Below, in pieces: positions 18,746 to 27,788 of a stretch of 64,000 bases of DNA; position 1 is the first letter of the stretch; each line of letters opens with the position of its first letter. Where the stretch lies: positions 186,001-250,000 of the forward strand of contig CAWAZU010000009.1 in the NCBI GenBank assembly GCA_963786445.1. Reading direction: 5' to 3'. Under the pieces are notes generated by a model that did not search any database, was not told where the DNA came from, and was given only the letters and a program-made list of their open reading frames with translations. The position numbers and the translations under genes are program-made. The DNA comes from JAFKFJ01 sp963786445. GTDB lineage: Bacteria; Pseudomonadota; Alphaproteobacteria; Acetobacterales; Acetobacteraceae.

Positions 18746-19261
18746 ATGCTCGCCGTCCTGATCCGCCATCCCGCCGTGCTGGTCGCGCCCGGCACCTGCT
18801 ACGGCCGGCTCGACCTCGACCTGCATCCCGATGCGGCGGCGGACATGGCGCGGCTCCGCGCGGTCGTGGACGGGTTCGCCGGCCGCGTCTGGACCAGCCC
18901 GACGCGGCGCTGCCGCCGCATCGCCGGCACCGCGGCTACGGTCGACGACCGCCTGCGCGAACTCGATTTCGGCGATTGGGAGGGAATCGCGTGGGACGCG
19001 GTGCCGCGCACGCTGCTCGATCTCTGGGCCGCCACGCCGCTCGACTTCGCGCCGCCCGGCGGCGAGAGCGGGGCGGCACTGCTGGCCCGCGTCGCCGCGT
19101 TCCACGACGATTTGCGCGCTCGCGGCGAGGATTGCCTGGTGATGTCGCATGGCGGGCCGCTCAAACTGCTGGCGGCAATGCTGCGCGGCGACGTGCCGGA
19201 CCTGCTGGCGCCGGCGCCGCCGCTCGGCTCGGTTAACCGGATCGTGTGCCGAGCAGGCTGA
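18746..19261 (+). CDS. cobC: Histidine phosphatase, alpha-ribazole phosphatase-like
   Basis: Branch-2-type histidine phosphatase fold of 171 aa, likely removing phosphate from alpha-ribazole-5'-phosphate or adenosylcobalamin phosphate in nucleotide loop assembly. The phosphohistidine motif is IRHPAV (His8 rather than RHG), followed by TSPTRRC, the acid motif ELDFGDWEGI and the second His in MSHGGPLK. The ATG at 18746 is preferred to the GTG at 18740. It points toward cobS and overlaps its 3' end by 29 bases, tail to tail. Assignment to cobalamin rests on context; the fold alone does not fix the substrate. Confidence 0.75.
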   Translation: MLAVLIRHPAVLVAPGTCYGRLDLDLHPDAAADMARLRAVVDGFAGRVWTSPTRRCRRIAGTAATVDDRLRELDFGDWEGIAWDAVPRTLLDLWAATPLDFAPPGGESGAALLARVAAFHDDLRARGEDCLVMSHGGPLKLLAAMLRGDVPDLLAPAPPLGSVNRIVCRAG

Positions 19262-19970
19262 GTACAAAACACTCGGCGAGCACGCTGGTCGCGCCGAACA
19301 CGTCGCCTGTGGTGCCACCGAGCAACCGCCGCGCCGCCGCCGCCACGCCCAGCCCCGCCAGCGCGGCGAGCAGGATCGCCCCCACCGCCGCGCGCGGCGC
19401 CACGGCGCCGAACGCGATCGCCGCGCCCAGCGCCAGCCCGGCCCAGGCGGTCGGGCGCTGCGCCGGCGCGAGCGAGGCCCCCAGCCCGTCCGCCCGCGCC
19501 GGCTCCAGCAACAGCAATGGCACCAGCATCGCCGCCCGGCCGAGCGCGCCGCTCGCGATCAGCGCCCCGGCGGCGGCGGCCGGCGGCAGGGCGGCCACCG
19601 CCGCGACCCGCACGGCGGAGGACAGCAGCAGCGCCAGTGCGCCGAAACTGCCGATGCGGCTGTCGCGCATGATGGCGAGCCGCCGCTCCTTCGTCCGCCC
19701 GCCGCCGAGCGCGTCGGCCGTGTCGGCCAGCCCGTCCTCGTGCAGTGCCCCGGTCGCGGCCAGCAGCGCTGCCAGCGCCCAGATCGACGCCAGCGGCGCC
19801 GCCAGCCCGATGCCGCGCAGCAACGCATACACGCCCGCCCCGACCGCCCCCACCACGGCGCCGACGACCGGATAGGCCCAGACGCCGCGCCCCTGCTCGG
19901 CGCCGGCGGCGAACCGCCCGACCGGCAGCCGCGTCAGCAGCGCGCAGGCGGCGGCGAGGTCGCGGATCAC
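19233..19970 (-). CDS. cobS: Adenosylcobinamide-GDP ribazoletransferase
   Basis: Integral membrane enzyme (CobV in Pseudomonas denitrificans naming) joining adenosylcobinamide-GDP to alpha-ribazole, the last assembly step of cobalamin. 245 aa with six or so hydrophobic segments. LLTRLPVG lies near the N-terminus and GALHEDGLADTADALGGG (about residues 72-89) is the diagnostic Asp-rich motif. The GTG start overlaps the stop of cobT (GTGA), so it is translated third in cobB-cobT-cobS. Confidence 0.93.
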   Translation of the reverse strand: MIRDLAAACALLTRLPVGRFAAGAEQGRGVWAYPVVGAVVGAVGAGVYALLRGIGLAAPLASIWALAALLAATGALHEDGLADTADALGGGRTKERRLAIMRDSRIGSFGALALLLSSAVRVAAVAALPPAAAAGALIASGALGRAAMLVPLLLLEPARADGLGASLAPAQRPTAWAGLALGAAIAFGAVAPRAAVGAILLAALAGLGVAAAARRLLGGTTGDVFGATSVLAECFVLSLLGTRSG

Positions 19971-20983
19971 GCCCGGTCGGCGACTCCGGCCTCGGCGAAC
20001 GTCGCCATGCCGGCGTGGCACGCCAGCGCCGCCCGCAGCAGCGGCACCGAAGCCGCGGCCCCCGACGCCTCGCCGAGCCGCATGCCGAGATCGAGCAGCG
20101 GCTTGAGGCCAAGCCGCTCCGCCAGCGCCCGATGCCCGGCCTCGGCCGAGACATGCCCCAGCCAGGCATGCGCCAGCGCCCCCGGTCGTGCGACCGCCAG
20201 CGGCGCCGCCGCCGCGGTGCTGACAAAGCCGTCGAGCAGCACCGGCACGCCCATCCGCCGCGCCGCCAGCGTGGCGCCGAGGATCGCCGCCAGTTCCCGC
20301 CCGCCCAACGCCGCCGCCACCGCCAGCGCATCGCCGAGCAGGCCGGCATGGCGCGCCAGCGCCGCGTCGATCACCGCCTGCTTGCGCGCCAGCCCGGCAT
20401 CGTCGAGGCCGGTGCCGCGGCCGGCCCAGCGCGCCCCGCCGCCGCCGAACAGCGCCGCCGCCAGCGCCGCCGCAGCCGTGGTGTTGCCGATCCCCATCTC
20501 GCCCAGGCACAGCAGGTCGGTTCCGGCCGCGACGGCATCCGCACCGGCCGACACCGCATCCAGGAATTCGCGCGAGGTCATCGCCGGCGCGTCGCAGAAA
20601 TCGGCGGTCGGCGTGTCCAGGTCGAGCGGGATCACGCGCAGCGACGCGCCGGACGCGCGCGCGATCTGGTTGATCGCCGCCCCGCCGGCGGCGAAATTGG
20701 CCACCATCTGCGCCGTCACCGAAGCCGGGTACGGCGACACCCCGCGCGCCACGACGCCGTGGTTGCCGGCGAACACCAGCACCTCCACGCGATCGAGACG
20801 CGGCATCGCCCGCCCCTGCCAGCGCGCCAGCCACGCCGCCGCGTCCTCCAGCCGGCCGAGGCTGCCCGGCGGCTTGGTGAGCTGGTCCTGGCGGGCGCGC
20901 ACCGCAGCCTCGGCCGCGGCATCGCCGTCCGGCAGAGCCTCGATGGCCGCGCGCAGATCGGCGATGCTGGCAAAACCTGTCAT
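19967..20983 (-). CDS. cobT: Nicotinate-nucleotide--dimethylbenzimidazole phosphoribosyltransferase
   Basis: Makes alpha-ribazole phosphate from dimethylbenzimidazole and nicotinate mononucleotide (CobU in P. denitrificans naming). 338 aa, usual length about 340-350. Signatures: KPPGSLGRLE near residue 38, FAGNHGVVARGVSPYP (about 72-87), EMGIGNTT (about 165-172) and the C-terminal LDLGMRLGEASGA with the catalytic Glu. The ATG overlaps the cobB stop and the TGA overlaps the cobS start, each by 4 bases. Confidence 0.96.
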   Translation of the reverse strand: MTGFASIADLRAAIEALPDGDAAAEAAVRARQDQLTKPPGSLGRLEDAAAWLARWQGRAMPRLDRVEVLVFAGNHGVVARGVSPYPASVTAQMVANFAAGGAAINQIARASGASLRVIPLDLDTPTADFCDAPAMTSREFLDAVSAGADAVAAGTDLLCLGEMGIGNTTAAAALAAALFGGGGARWAGRGTGLDDAGLARKQAVIDAALARHAGLLGDALAVAAALGGRELAAILGATLAARRMGVPVLLDGFVSTAAAAPLAVARPGALAHAWLGHVSAEAGHRALAERLGLKPLLDLGMRLGEASGAAASVPLLRAALACHAGMATFAEAGVADRA

Positions 20984-22290
20984 GGCATGTCTCCGATGGC
21001 GTGGAAGAACGAGCCGGTAACCAGCGCCCGCCGCCCGCCGCCCAGCGGCAGCCGCCGTCCGGTGCCGTCGCTGATCTCGGCGAATCGCGCGTCGCGGCCG
21101 GGGTCGGTGACGCTGGCGTAGTGGAACTCGTGCCCGCGCAGCCGCGCCCCTGCGCGGCCGAGCGGCCCGTCGGCCAGCAGCCGCGCCTCGCGATAGCCGA
21201 GATGCAGCTGCCGCGCGGCGAAACTGGTGGCGTGGCCGAGCAGCCCGGCCATCGCGTGCCGCACCCCATCGGCATCGATCAACCCGGTGCCGAGCGCCAT
21301 GTAGCCGCCGCACTCGCCATGCACCGGCCGCGTCGCCGCGAACCGCACCAGCCCGTCGCGGAATTTTTGCGCAGCGGCCAGCGTCGCGCCGTGCAGCTCG
21401 GGATAGCCGCCGGGCAGCCAGCAGGAATCGCAATCCTCGGGCGGGGCCTCGTCGGCGAGCGGCGAGAACGGCACGATCTCCGCGCCGGCCCGCTGCCAGC
21501 CGGCGAGCAGGTGCGGGTAGGCGAAGCTGAACGCGGCATCCGAGGCGAGCGCGATGCGCTGGCCGGGCGGGCGCAGCGCCACCGCGCGCGCGGCCGGCGT
21601 CGGCAGCGCCGCGGCGCAGGCCAGGATGGCGTCGAGATAGAAGTTTCGCTCGGCAAGATCGGCGAGCCGGTCGAGCACTCCCGCCAGTTCCGCCAGTTCC
21701 TGCGCCTGCACGAGACCGAGATGGCGTTCCGGCAGCCCGACCTCGGCGCGGCGCGGCAGCGTGCCGAGCACCGGCAGCGCCACCTGCGCCATCGCCTGGC
21801 GCACCTGGTCGCGATGGCGGTCGCTGGCGATGCGGTTGAGCACCACGCCGGCGATGCGCACGCCCGGACCATGCCCGGCGAAGCCGCGCGCCACGGCCGC
21901 TGCGGACTGCGACTGCCCGGCCACGTCGAGCACCAGCACCACCGGCAGCCCGTAGCGCGCGGCGAGGTCGGAGGCCGCCCCGCGCGCCCCCGGCGGGCCG
22001 GCCAGCCCGTCGAACAGGCCCATCGCCGATTCGACCAGCAGCAGCTCCGCGCCGATGCAGGCATCGGCCAGCAGCGTGTCGAGCAGCGCCGGCGACATGG
22101 CCCAGGTGTCGAGGTTGAGGCTCGGCGCGCCGGTGGCGGCGGCGAGGAACGCCGGGTCGATGTAGTCGGGCCCGGATTTCGCGGCGCGCACCCGCACGCC
22201 GCGCCGCCGCAGCGCCGCGGCCAGCGCCAGCGTCACCGTGGTCTTGCCGCTGCCGGAGCGCGGCGCCGCGATCATCAGCCCGCGTGCCAT
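20980..22290 (-). CDS. cobB: Cobyrinate a,c-diamide synthase
   Basis: Glutamine- and ATP-dependent amidation of the a and c side chains of (hydrogeno)cobyrinate. 436 aa. The N-terminal dethiobiotin-synthetase-like domain has the P-loop APRSGSGKTT and KSGPDYIDPAF; the C-terminal class I glutamine amidotransferase domain has WLPGGYPELH and the nucleophile Cys in HGECGGYMALG. First gene of cobB-cobT-cobS; divergent from cbiD with 41 bases between the preferred starts. Confidence 0.96.
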   Translation of the reverse strand: MARGLMIAAPRSGSGKTTVTLALAAALRRRGVRVRAAKSGPDYIDPAFLAAATGAPSLNLDTWAMSPALLDTLLADACIGAELLLVESAMGLFDGLAGPPGARGAASDLAARYGLPVVLVLDVAGQSQSAAAVARGFAGHGPGVRIAGVVLNRIASDRHRDQVRQAMAQVALPVLGTLPRRAEVGLPERHLGLVQAQELAELAGVLDRLADLAERNFYLDAILACAAALPTPAARAVALRPPGQRIALASDAAFSFAYPHLLAGWQRAGAEIVPFSPLADEAPPEDCDSCWLPGGYPELHGATLAAAQKFRDGLVRFAATRPVHGECGGYMALGTGLIDADGVRHAMAGLLGHATSFAARQLHLGYREARLLADGPLGRAGARLRGHEFHYASVTDPGRDARFAEISDGTGRRLPLGGGRRALVTGSFFHAIGDMP

Positions 22291-22331
22291 GCGGCTTCCT
22301 CCGGTCGCGCGGCGCCGGTATCAGGTGGGAC

Positions 22332-23423
22332 GTGGATGACGCGCAAAAACTCCGTCGCGGCTGGACCACCGGCGCCTGCGCCACCGCCGCCGCGAAAGCC
22401 GCCGCCGCCGCGCTGCTGAGCGGCGCGTTTCCCGACCCGGTGGAGATTGCTTTGCCGGGCGGCAGCCGCGTTGCCTTCGCGCTTGCCGAGACGCGGCTTG
22501 GCACCGATGCGGCCACCGCCGGCGTGGTCAAGGACGCCGGCGACGACCCCGACGTGACGCACGGCGCGCTGGTCCGCGCCACCGTGCGGCGCGCGCCGGC
22601 GGGCATCGGCGTGCGGTTCCATGCCGGTCCGGGCGTGGGCACCGTCACCCGTCCCGGCCTGCCCGTGCCGCCCGGCGAGCCGGCGATCAACCCGGTGCCG
22701 CGCGCCATGATCCGGGCGGCACTGGCGGAGCTCGGGCTGGCGGATGCCGACGTGACCGTGGCGATCGCCGATGGCGAAAAGCTTGCCGAGCGGACGCTGA
22801 ACGCGCGGCTCGGCATCATCGGCGGGCTGTCGGTGCTCGGCACCACCGGCGTGGTGGTGCCGTATTCCTGCGCCGCCTGGATCGCCGGCATCCATCAGGG
22901 CATCGACGTGGCGCGCGCCGCCGGAATCGGGCACGTCGCCGGCGCCACCGGGCGCACCTCGGAAGCGGCGGTGCGCGCGCTGCACGCGCTGCCGGAGCTC
23001 GCGCTGATCGACATGGGCGACTTCGTCGGCGGCATGCTGAAGCACCTGCGCACGCATCCCGTCCCGCGCGTCACCGTCGCCGGCGGCATCGCGAAAATGA
23101 CCAAGCTGGCGCAGGGCTTTCTGGATCTGCACGCCAGGCGCGGCGAGGTTGCTTTTTCTTCGCTTGCCGACTTTGCCAAGGATGCCGGTGCAACCGACGA
23201 GGTTGCCGACGCCATCGCGCATGCCAACACCGCCGCCCACGCTTTCGCGCTCGCCGGCAGCGTAAAACTCGGCGACGTGGTGGCTGCGCGCGCGTGGCAG
23301 ACCGCGGCTTCGGTGCTCGACGACGCGCCGATCGAACTGGAGATCCTGCTGTTCGACCGCGCCGGCGCCCTGGCCGGCCGCGCTGCGTTCGCGCCGGTTC
23401 ATGCGCGGAACCGCCGTCGGTAA
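22332..23423 (+). CDS. cbiD: Cobalt-precorrin-5B (C1)-methyltransferase-type protein CbiD
   Basis: SAM-dependent C1-methylation, with loss of the C20 fragment, in corrin ring construction; CbiD is the anaerobic-pathway enzyme, with CobF in its place in the classical aerobic pathway. The 363-aa protein begins with LRRGWTTGACATAAAKAA, the family hallmark, and carries PAINPVPR and the GG-I-G-T-GVV region. GTG 22332 is preferred because AGGTGG lies just upstream; an in-frame ATG at 22284 would overlap cobB. Its 3' end overlaps cobM by 25 bases tail to tail. Odd: it is the only C1-methylation gene among otherwise aerobic-type genes. Confidence 0.93.
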   Translation: MDDAQKLRRGWTTGACATAAAKAAAAALLSGAFPDPVEIALPGGSRVAFALAETRLGTDAATAGVVKDAGDDPDVTHGALVRATVRRAPAGIGVRFHAGPGVGTVTRPGLPVPPGEPAINPVPRAMIRAALAELGLADADVTVAIADGEKLAERTLNARLGIIGGLSVLGTTGVVVPYSCAAWIAGIHQGIDVARAAGIGHVAGATGRTSEAAVRALHALPELALIDMGDFVGGMLKHLRTHPVPRVTVAGGIAKMTKLAQGFLDLHARRGEVAFSSLADFAKDAGATDEVADAIAHANTAAHAFALAGSVKLGDVVAARAWQTAASVLDDAPIELEILLFDRAGALAGRAAFAPVHARNRRR

Positions 23424-24151
23424 TCCGGATCATAGAGCGCGCTGTCGCGGAATTTTTCCGCGTCCAGTGCGGGCCCGACGAGAACCAGCGCCATCCGCTC
23501 GACATGCGCCGAGGCGACGATCGCGGTGATGCTGCCGAGCGTGCCGCGCAGCACGCGCTCGTCCGGCCAGCTCGCGCGCACCACCACCGCGACCGGACAC
23601 TCCGCGCCATAGAGCGGCGCCAGCTCCGTCACGATGCGGTCGAGCGCATGCACCGCGAGATGGATCGCCAGCGTCGCCCGGGTGGCGCCGAACGCCGCCA
23701 GCGTCTCGCCCGCCGGCATCGCCGAGGCGCGGCCGGAGATGCGCGTCAGCACCACGCTCTGCGCCACTTCGGGGATCGTCAGCTCGCGCCCGAGCGTCGC
23801 CGCAGCGGCGGCGAAGGCCGGCACGCCGGGCGTCAGCGTGTACGGAATGGCGCGGCGATCAAGCCGGCGCATCTGCTCGGCCACCGCGCTGAACACCGCG
23901 AGGTCGCCGGAATGCAGCCGCGCCACGTCGTGCCCGGCGTCGTGTGCCGCGACGTATTCCGCCTCGATCCGGTCGAGGTCCAGCGGCGCGGTATCGACGA
24001 TGCGCGCGCCCGGCGGGCAATGCGCCAGCAACTCGGGCGCCACCACCGAGCCGGCGTAGAGACAGACCGGACATTTGGCCAGCAGGTCGCGCCCGCGCAG
24101 CGTGATGAGGTCGGCGGCACCGGGGCCGGCGCCGATGAAGTGGACGGTCAT
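23399..24151 (-). CDS. cobM: Precorrin-4 C11-methyltransferase
   Basis: SAM-dependent methylation at C11 of the corrin precursor. 250 aa, SAM_MTase class III fold. VHFIGAGPGAADLITLRG is the N-terminal SAM-binding motif, CLYAGS and HSGDLAVF are family-specific, and YTLTPGVPAFAAAAA is the substrate-binding region. Last gene of the riboswitch-led operon; the ATG overlaps the cobE stop by 4 bases. Confidence 0.95.
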   Translation of the reverse strand: MTVHFIGAGPGAADLITLRGRDLLAKCPVCLYAGSVVAPELLAHCPPGARIVDTAPLDLDRIEAEYVAAHDAGHDVARLHSGDLAVFSAVAEQMRRLDRRAIPYTLTPGVPAFAAAAATLGRELTIPEVAQSVVLTRISGRASAMPAGETLAAFGATRATLAIHLAVHALDRIVTELAPLYGAECPVAVVVRASWPDERVLRGTLGSITAIVASAHVERMALVLVGPALDAEKFRDSALYDPDYRRRFRA

Positions 24152-24576
24152 GCGCGCGCCAATGCGCATGTCGCCCGCGCCGAGGCAATGCGCGCCAGCA
24201 CCAGTTCCGCCCTCTCCCCCGCCGCCGCCAACGCGCAACCTTCCGCGACCGAGGCGACGCCGAGCGTGCGTTCGGCACAGGCCGATCGCGTCACGCAGCG
24301 CGCCTGGGCGTCGGCGAGCGCTGCGTGCTCGACCAGCAGCAGCGCGACGCCGAGCAGCGCCGCCGCTTCGTGCAAGCCAGCCTCGCCGGCCTTGGCAACC
24401 GGGGCCGCCAGGGCCGTCACGTAGGCGCCGCTCGCCGCCTCCGCCTGGCGCACCAGCGCGACGATGTCCTCGGCGGGACAGTCGCGCCGGCAACCGATGC
24501 CGGCGATCATCGCGTTCCCGCCGCCCATTGCGTCACCGTCAGCGCCGGCGCGCTGACGCGGCTCGATCGCGTTCAT
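24148..24576 (-). CDS. cobE: Cobalamin biosynthesis protein CobE (CbiG C-terminal-like)
   Basis: Small protein (142 aa) homologous to the C-terminal domain of CbiG. IAGIGCRRDCPAEDIVALV is the family signature, with GLHEAAALLGVAL and RTLGVASVAEGCAL following. The exact biochemical role of CobE is unsettled. The chosen ATG (24576) overlaps the cobJ stop by 4 bases, matching every other junction in the operon; an internal ATG at 24510 would trim a non-conserved 22-residue leader. Confidence 0.85.
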   Translation of the reverse strand: MNAIEPRQRAGADGDAMGGGNAMIAGIGCRRDCPAEDIVALVRQAEAASGAYVTALAAPVAKAGEAGLHEAAALLGVALLLVEHAALADAQARCVTRSACAERTLGVASVAEGCALAAAGERAELVLARIASARATCALARA

Positions 24577-25325
24577 GCCGCCCGGCGCGGCGTGTAGAGC
24601 CACGGCGCGCCGTCCGGCCGCGCCACCAGCCGCGTCTCCGCCGAGCCGACCAGGACCAGCGTGCGCATGTCGGCGCGCGCCGCATCCGCGCTGCCGAGCG
24701 TCACGATGTCGATGCGTTCCTCCGGCCGCGTCACCGCGGTCGCGAACACCACCGGCGTCGCGTCCGGCAGCCGCGCGCGCAGCAGTTCGAGCGCCGCGCC
24801 GAGCTGCCACGGCCGCGCCCGCGAGGCCGGGTTGTAGAGCGCGATCACGAACCCCGCCTCCGCCGCCGCGGCCAGCCGCCGCGTCACCACCGCCCAGGAC
24901 TTCAGGTTGTCGGAGAGCGACAGCGCGCAGAAATCATGCCCGAGCGGCGCGCCGACCCGCGCCGCCACCGCGAGCATCGCCGAGACGCCGGGGATCACCT
25001 CGACCGCGAGGCCGCGCCACGCCGGTTCGCCGTGCTCGATCGCCTCGAACACCGCGGCCGCCATGCCGAACACGCCGGCATCGCCGGCCGAGACGATGGC
25101 GACGTGCGCGCCCGCCTCCGCCAGCGCCAGCGCCGCGCGGGCGCGCAGAAATTCCTCGCGGTTGTCGCTGCCGTGGCGGCGCTGGCCCTGGCGCAACGGC
25201 ACACGCGCGAGATACGGGCCGTAGCCGAACACGTCGCCCGCCCGCGCCAGCGCCGCCGCCGCCTGCGGCGTCAGCAGCGCAGCGTCGCCAGGGCCGAGGC
25301 CGATGACGGCGAGATGCCCGCTCAT
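24573..25325 (-). CDS. cobJ: Precorrin-3B C17-methyltransferase
   Basis: Methylates C17 and drives ring contraction of precorrin-3B. 250 aa. LAVIGLGPGDAALLTPQA is the SAM-binding start, VFGYGPYL the family motif, SAGDAGVFGMA and VIPGVSAM the next conserved blocks, and IALYNPASRARPWQL the C-terminal signature. Four-base overlaps on both sides (cobI upstream, cobE downstream). Confidence 0.96.
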   Translation of the reverse strand: MSGHLAVIGLGPGDAALLTPQAAAALARAGDVFGYGPYLARVPLRQGQRRHGSDNREEFLRARAALALAEAGAHVAIVSAGDAGVFGMAAAVFEAIEHGEPAWRGLAVEVIPGVSAMLAVAARVGAPLGHDFCALSLSDNLKSWAVVTRRLAAAAEAGFVIALYNPASRARPWQLGAALELLRARLPDATPVVFATAVTRPEERIDIVTLGSADAARADMRTLVLVGSAETRLVARPDGAPWLYTPRRAA

Positions 25326-26044
25326 CGCGCGCGCTGCCTTCCGGGGATCAGCACCATCGAGAAATACGGCGCCGCCTCGACAACCTCCGCGAGCGGCAGC
25401 ACGCGCTCGCCCGGCATGGCGCCGCGCTCGACATAGACCGCGCGGGCGAGCAGCCCGGCGCGTGCCACCGCCGCGCGGATTTTCTCCAGGTTGCGCCCGA
25501 CCTTCATCACCACCGCGGCGTCGCAGGCGCCGAGGCGTTCGACGAGTGCGCCTTCATCCAGCGTGCCGGGAATCACCGAAAACACGTCGTCGCCGTGCGC
25601 GATCGGGCACGCTGCCTGCGTCCAGCACGCGCTCATGCCGGTGACGCCGGGGACGACGATGGTGGCGTGGTGCGGCGCGAGCCGGTCGAACACGTACATC
25701 GCCGAGCCGTAGAAGAACGGATCGCCCTCGCACAGCAGCGCCACGTCGCGGCCTTCGCCGAGCCGCGCGCCGATCGCCTCGGCCGCCGCGTCGTAGCAGG
25801 CGGCGAGTTCGACCGCATAGTGCGGATGATCGACGGCGCGTTCGGTCGTGGTGGGATACTCGAACCGCAGTTCCTCGGCATCCGCGCGCAGGCGGCTGGT
25901 GGCGATGCGGCGGGCGTGGCCGGGCTGGCCGCGCTTGGCGAAGAACGCCACCACGCGGGCCTCGCCGAGCAGCCGCGCCGCCTTCAGCGTCATCAGCTCG
26001 GGATCGCCCGGCCCCATGCCGAGAATCGCCAGACGCCCGCTCAT
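25322..26044 (-). CDS. cobI: Precorrin-2 C20-methyltransferase
   Basis: SAM-dependent C20 methylation, the committed step from precorrin-2 to precorrin-3A. 240 aa. LAILGMGPGDPELMTLKA, AFFAKRGQPGHARRI, EGDPFFYGSAMYV and VVPGVTGMSACW are the expected blocks in order. Four-base overlaps with cobH upstream and cobJ downstream. Confidence 0.96.
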   Translation of the reverse strand: MSGRLAILGMGPGDPELMTLKAARLLGEARVVAFFAKRGQPGHARRIATSRLRADAEELRFEYPTTTERAVDHPHYAVELAACYDAAAEAIGARLGEGRDVALLCEGDPFFYGSAMYVFDRLAPHHATIVVPGVTGMSACWTQAACPIAHGDDVFSVIPGTLDEGALVERLGACDAAVVMKVGRNLEKIRAAVARAGLLARAVYVERGAMPGERVLPLAEVVEAAPYFSMVLIPGRQRAR

Positions 26045-26676
26045 ATCTCCTCCTCGCGGGCGAGCGCGTTGACTGCGGCGGCGGCCATCGCGCTGCCGCC
26101 CTGGCGGCCGGCGATGACCAGGTGCGGCAGCGTGCCGCGCTCGAATGTTGCAAGTGCCTGCTTCGATTCCGCCGCGCCGACGAAGCCCACCGGCATGCCG
26201 ATCACCGCCGCCGGGCGCGGCGCGCCGGAGTCCAGCAGTTCCAGCAGCCGGAACAGCGCCGTCGGCGCGTTGCCGATCGCGACCAGCGCGCCGCGCAAAC
26301 GCTCGCCCCACAAATCGAGCGCCGCCGCCGAGCGCGTGGTGCCGAGGTTTTTGGCCAGCGCCGGCACGTCGGGGTGGTCCAGCGTGCAGACCACGTCGTT
26401 GCCGGCGGGCAGGCGTGCGCGGGTGATGCCGTGCGCGACCATTCTTGCGTCGCAGAAGATCGGCCGCCCGTCCAGCAGCGCCGCGCGCGCGACGGCGGCG
26501 AAACCCGCGCTGAAATGCAGGTCGCGCGCGGCCTCGACCCGGCCGCAGGCATGGATGACGCGCACGGCGATGCGCGCCTCGTCGGGCGCGAAGCGCGACA
26601 GATCGGCCTCGGCGCGGATGGTGGCGAACGAGCGCGCGTAGATCGCCGCGCCGTCGCGGAGATAGTCGTAGCTCAT
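26041..26676 (-). CDS. cobH: Precorrin-8X methylmutase
   Basis: Moves the C11 methyl group to C12, giving hydrogenobyrinate. 211 aa, the usual length. YDYLRDGAAIYARSFATIR is the N-terminal family motif, VRVIHACGR carries the catalytic His (about residue 43), and PAAVIGMPVGFVGAAESK is the C-terminal signature. Four-base overlaps with cobG and cobI. Confidence 0.96.
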   Translation of the reverse strand: MSYDYLRDGAAIYARSFATIRAEADLSRFAPDEARIAVRVIHACGRVEAARDLHFSAGFAAVARAALLDGRPIFCDARMVAHGITRARLPAGNDVVCTLDHPDVPALAKNLGTTRSAAALDLWGERLRGALVAIGNAPTALFRLLELLDSGAPRPAAVIGMPVGFVGAAESKQALATFERGTLPHLVIAGRQGGSAMAAAAVNALAREEEI

Positions 26677-27788
26677 GGCGCGATCATGGCAGCAGCCGCC
26701 GCCACCGTCAGCCCGCCGCGCAGCGGCGTGTCGGCGGCGCTGCCGTCGCGCACCAGCGCGTAGCCGTCGGCGCCGGCGACCAGCGTGACCGCCGCCGGTG
26801 CAAGGTGCGCGCAGCCTTTCGCACAACCGGAGACGTGCAGCGCAAGGCCGGGGAACAGGCGCGCCAGAAATGCGGCGTCTTCACGTACGTCGGCATGCGC
26901 CGAAGCGCAGGCCGGACGGCCGGGACAGGCAGCGACGACGAGGCGCGGATCGGCCGGATCGACGATCAGGCCGAGCGCGACGGCGACATTGCGAACCGCC
27001 GCCCACCCCCCGTCGGGCGCCACAACCACCGCCCGCCACGGCGTCACCCACAGCGTCCCCGCCTCGGCCAATGCCGCCAACGCCCTGGCATCGGTCGCCC
27101 CGAACGGCAGCCCGACGCCGAACCCGCCGTCCAAAGGCCCGATCACGCACGGCGCCACAGCCTCCGGCAGCGCCGCAAAGGGCCGCAAACCAGCCGCCGC
27201 AAACACCGCGTCCGCCGCCACGTCCCGCATCCGCCGAGCCGCCGGCGCCACCGCGAGGAACGCGCGCGCCAGCCGCAACGCATCCTCCGCCGGATCATCG
27301 CTCGCCACTGCGACAGTCGCGCCATCCGGCCACACCAGCCAGGCGCCGTCGACGCGATGCAGCCGGACATCGGCGCTCATCTCCGGCGCCACAACGGCAA
27401 ACCCGAATTTGCCCGGCAGCGCCGCCAGCGCGCCGTCCGCGAGCAGCCGCACCTCCAGCTCCGCCGCAATCCGCCGCGTCTCCGCATCCGCCAGCGGCGC
27501 CACGGCAACATTGCGTCGCCGCTCCGCGTCGATGTCGGAAACCGCCAGCCCCGCAGCGACCATCGCCTGCGCGAAGCGCGGCGCGCTTGCTGCCGACAAT
27601 CCGCGCACCTGCAAGTTGCCGCGGGCCGTCAGCTCGATCGCGCCGTTGCCGTCCCGCACCGCCGCCGCCGCCAGTGCGCGCGCCTGCGCCGGCACCAGCC
27701 GCCCGCCCGGCGGCTTGACGCGCACCAGCAACCCGTCGCCGGACGGCATCGGCGCAAACACCGTCGGACACCAGCCGCGCCGCATCAT
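26673..27788 (-). CDS. cobG: Precorrin-3B synthase
   Basis: Oxygen-dependent monooxygenase converting precorrin-3A to precorrin-3B; a marker of the aerobic pathway. 371 aa. It belongs to the sulfite/nitrite reductase fold, with an N-terminal half (GAIELTARGNLQVRGL) and a 4Fe-4S site visible as CPGRPACAS and HVSGCAKGCAH, the spacing expected for four Cys ligands. The ATG at 27788 overlaps the cobN stop; a second ATG follows directly. Four-base overlap with cobH downstream. Confidence 0.94.
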   Translation of the reverse strand: MMRRGWCPTVFAPMPSGDGLLVRVKPPGGRLVPAQARALAAAAVRDGNGAIELTARGNLQVRGLSAASAPRFAQAMVAAGLAVSDIDAERRRNVAVAPLADAETRRIAAELEVRLLADGALAALPGKFGFAVVAPEMSADVRLHRVDGAWLVWPDGATVAVASDDPAEDALRLARAFLAVAPAARRMRDVAADAVFAAAGLRPFAALPEAVAPCVIGPLDGGFGVGLPFGATDARALAALAEAGTLWVTPWRAVVVAPDGGWAAVRNVAVALGLIVDPADPRLVVAACPGRPACASAHADVREDAAFLARLFPGLALHVSGCAKGCAHLAPAAVTLVAGADGYALVRDGSAADTPLRGGLTVAAAAAMIAP

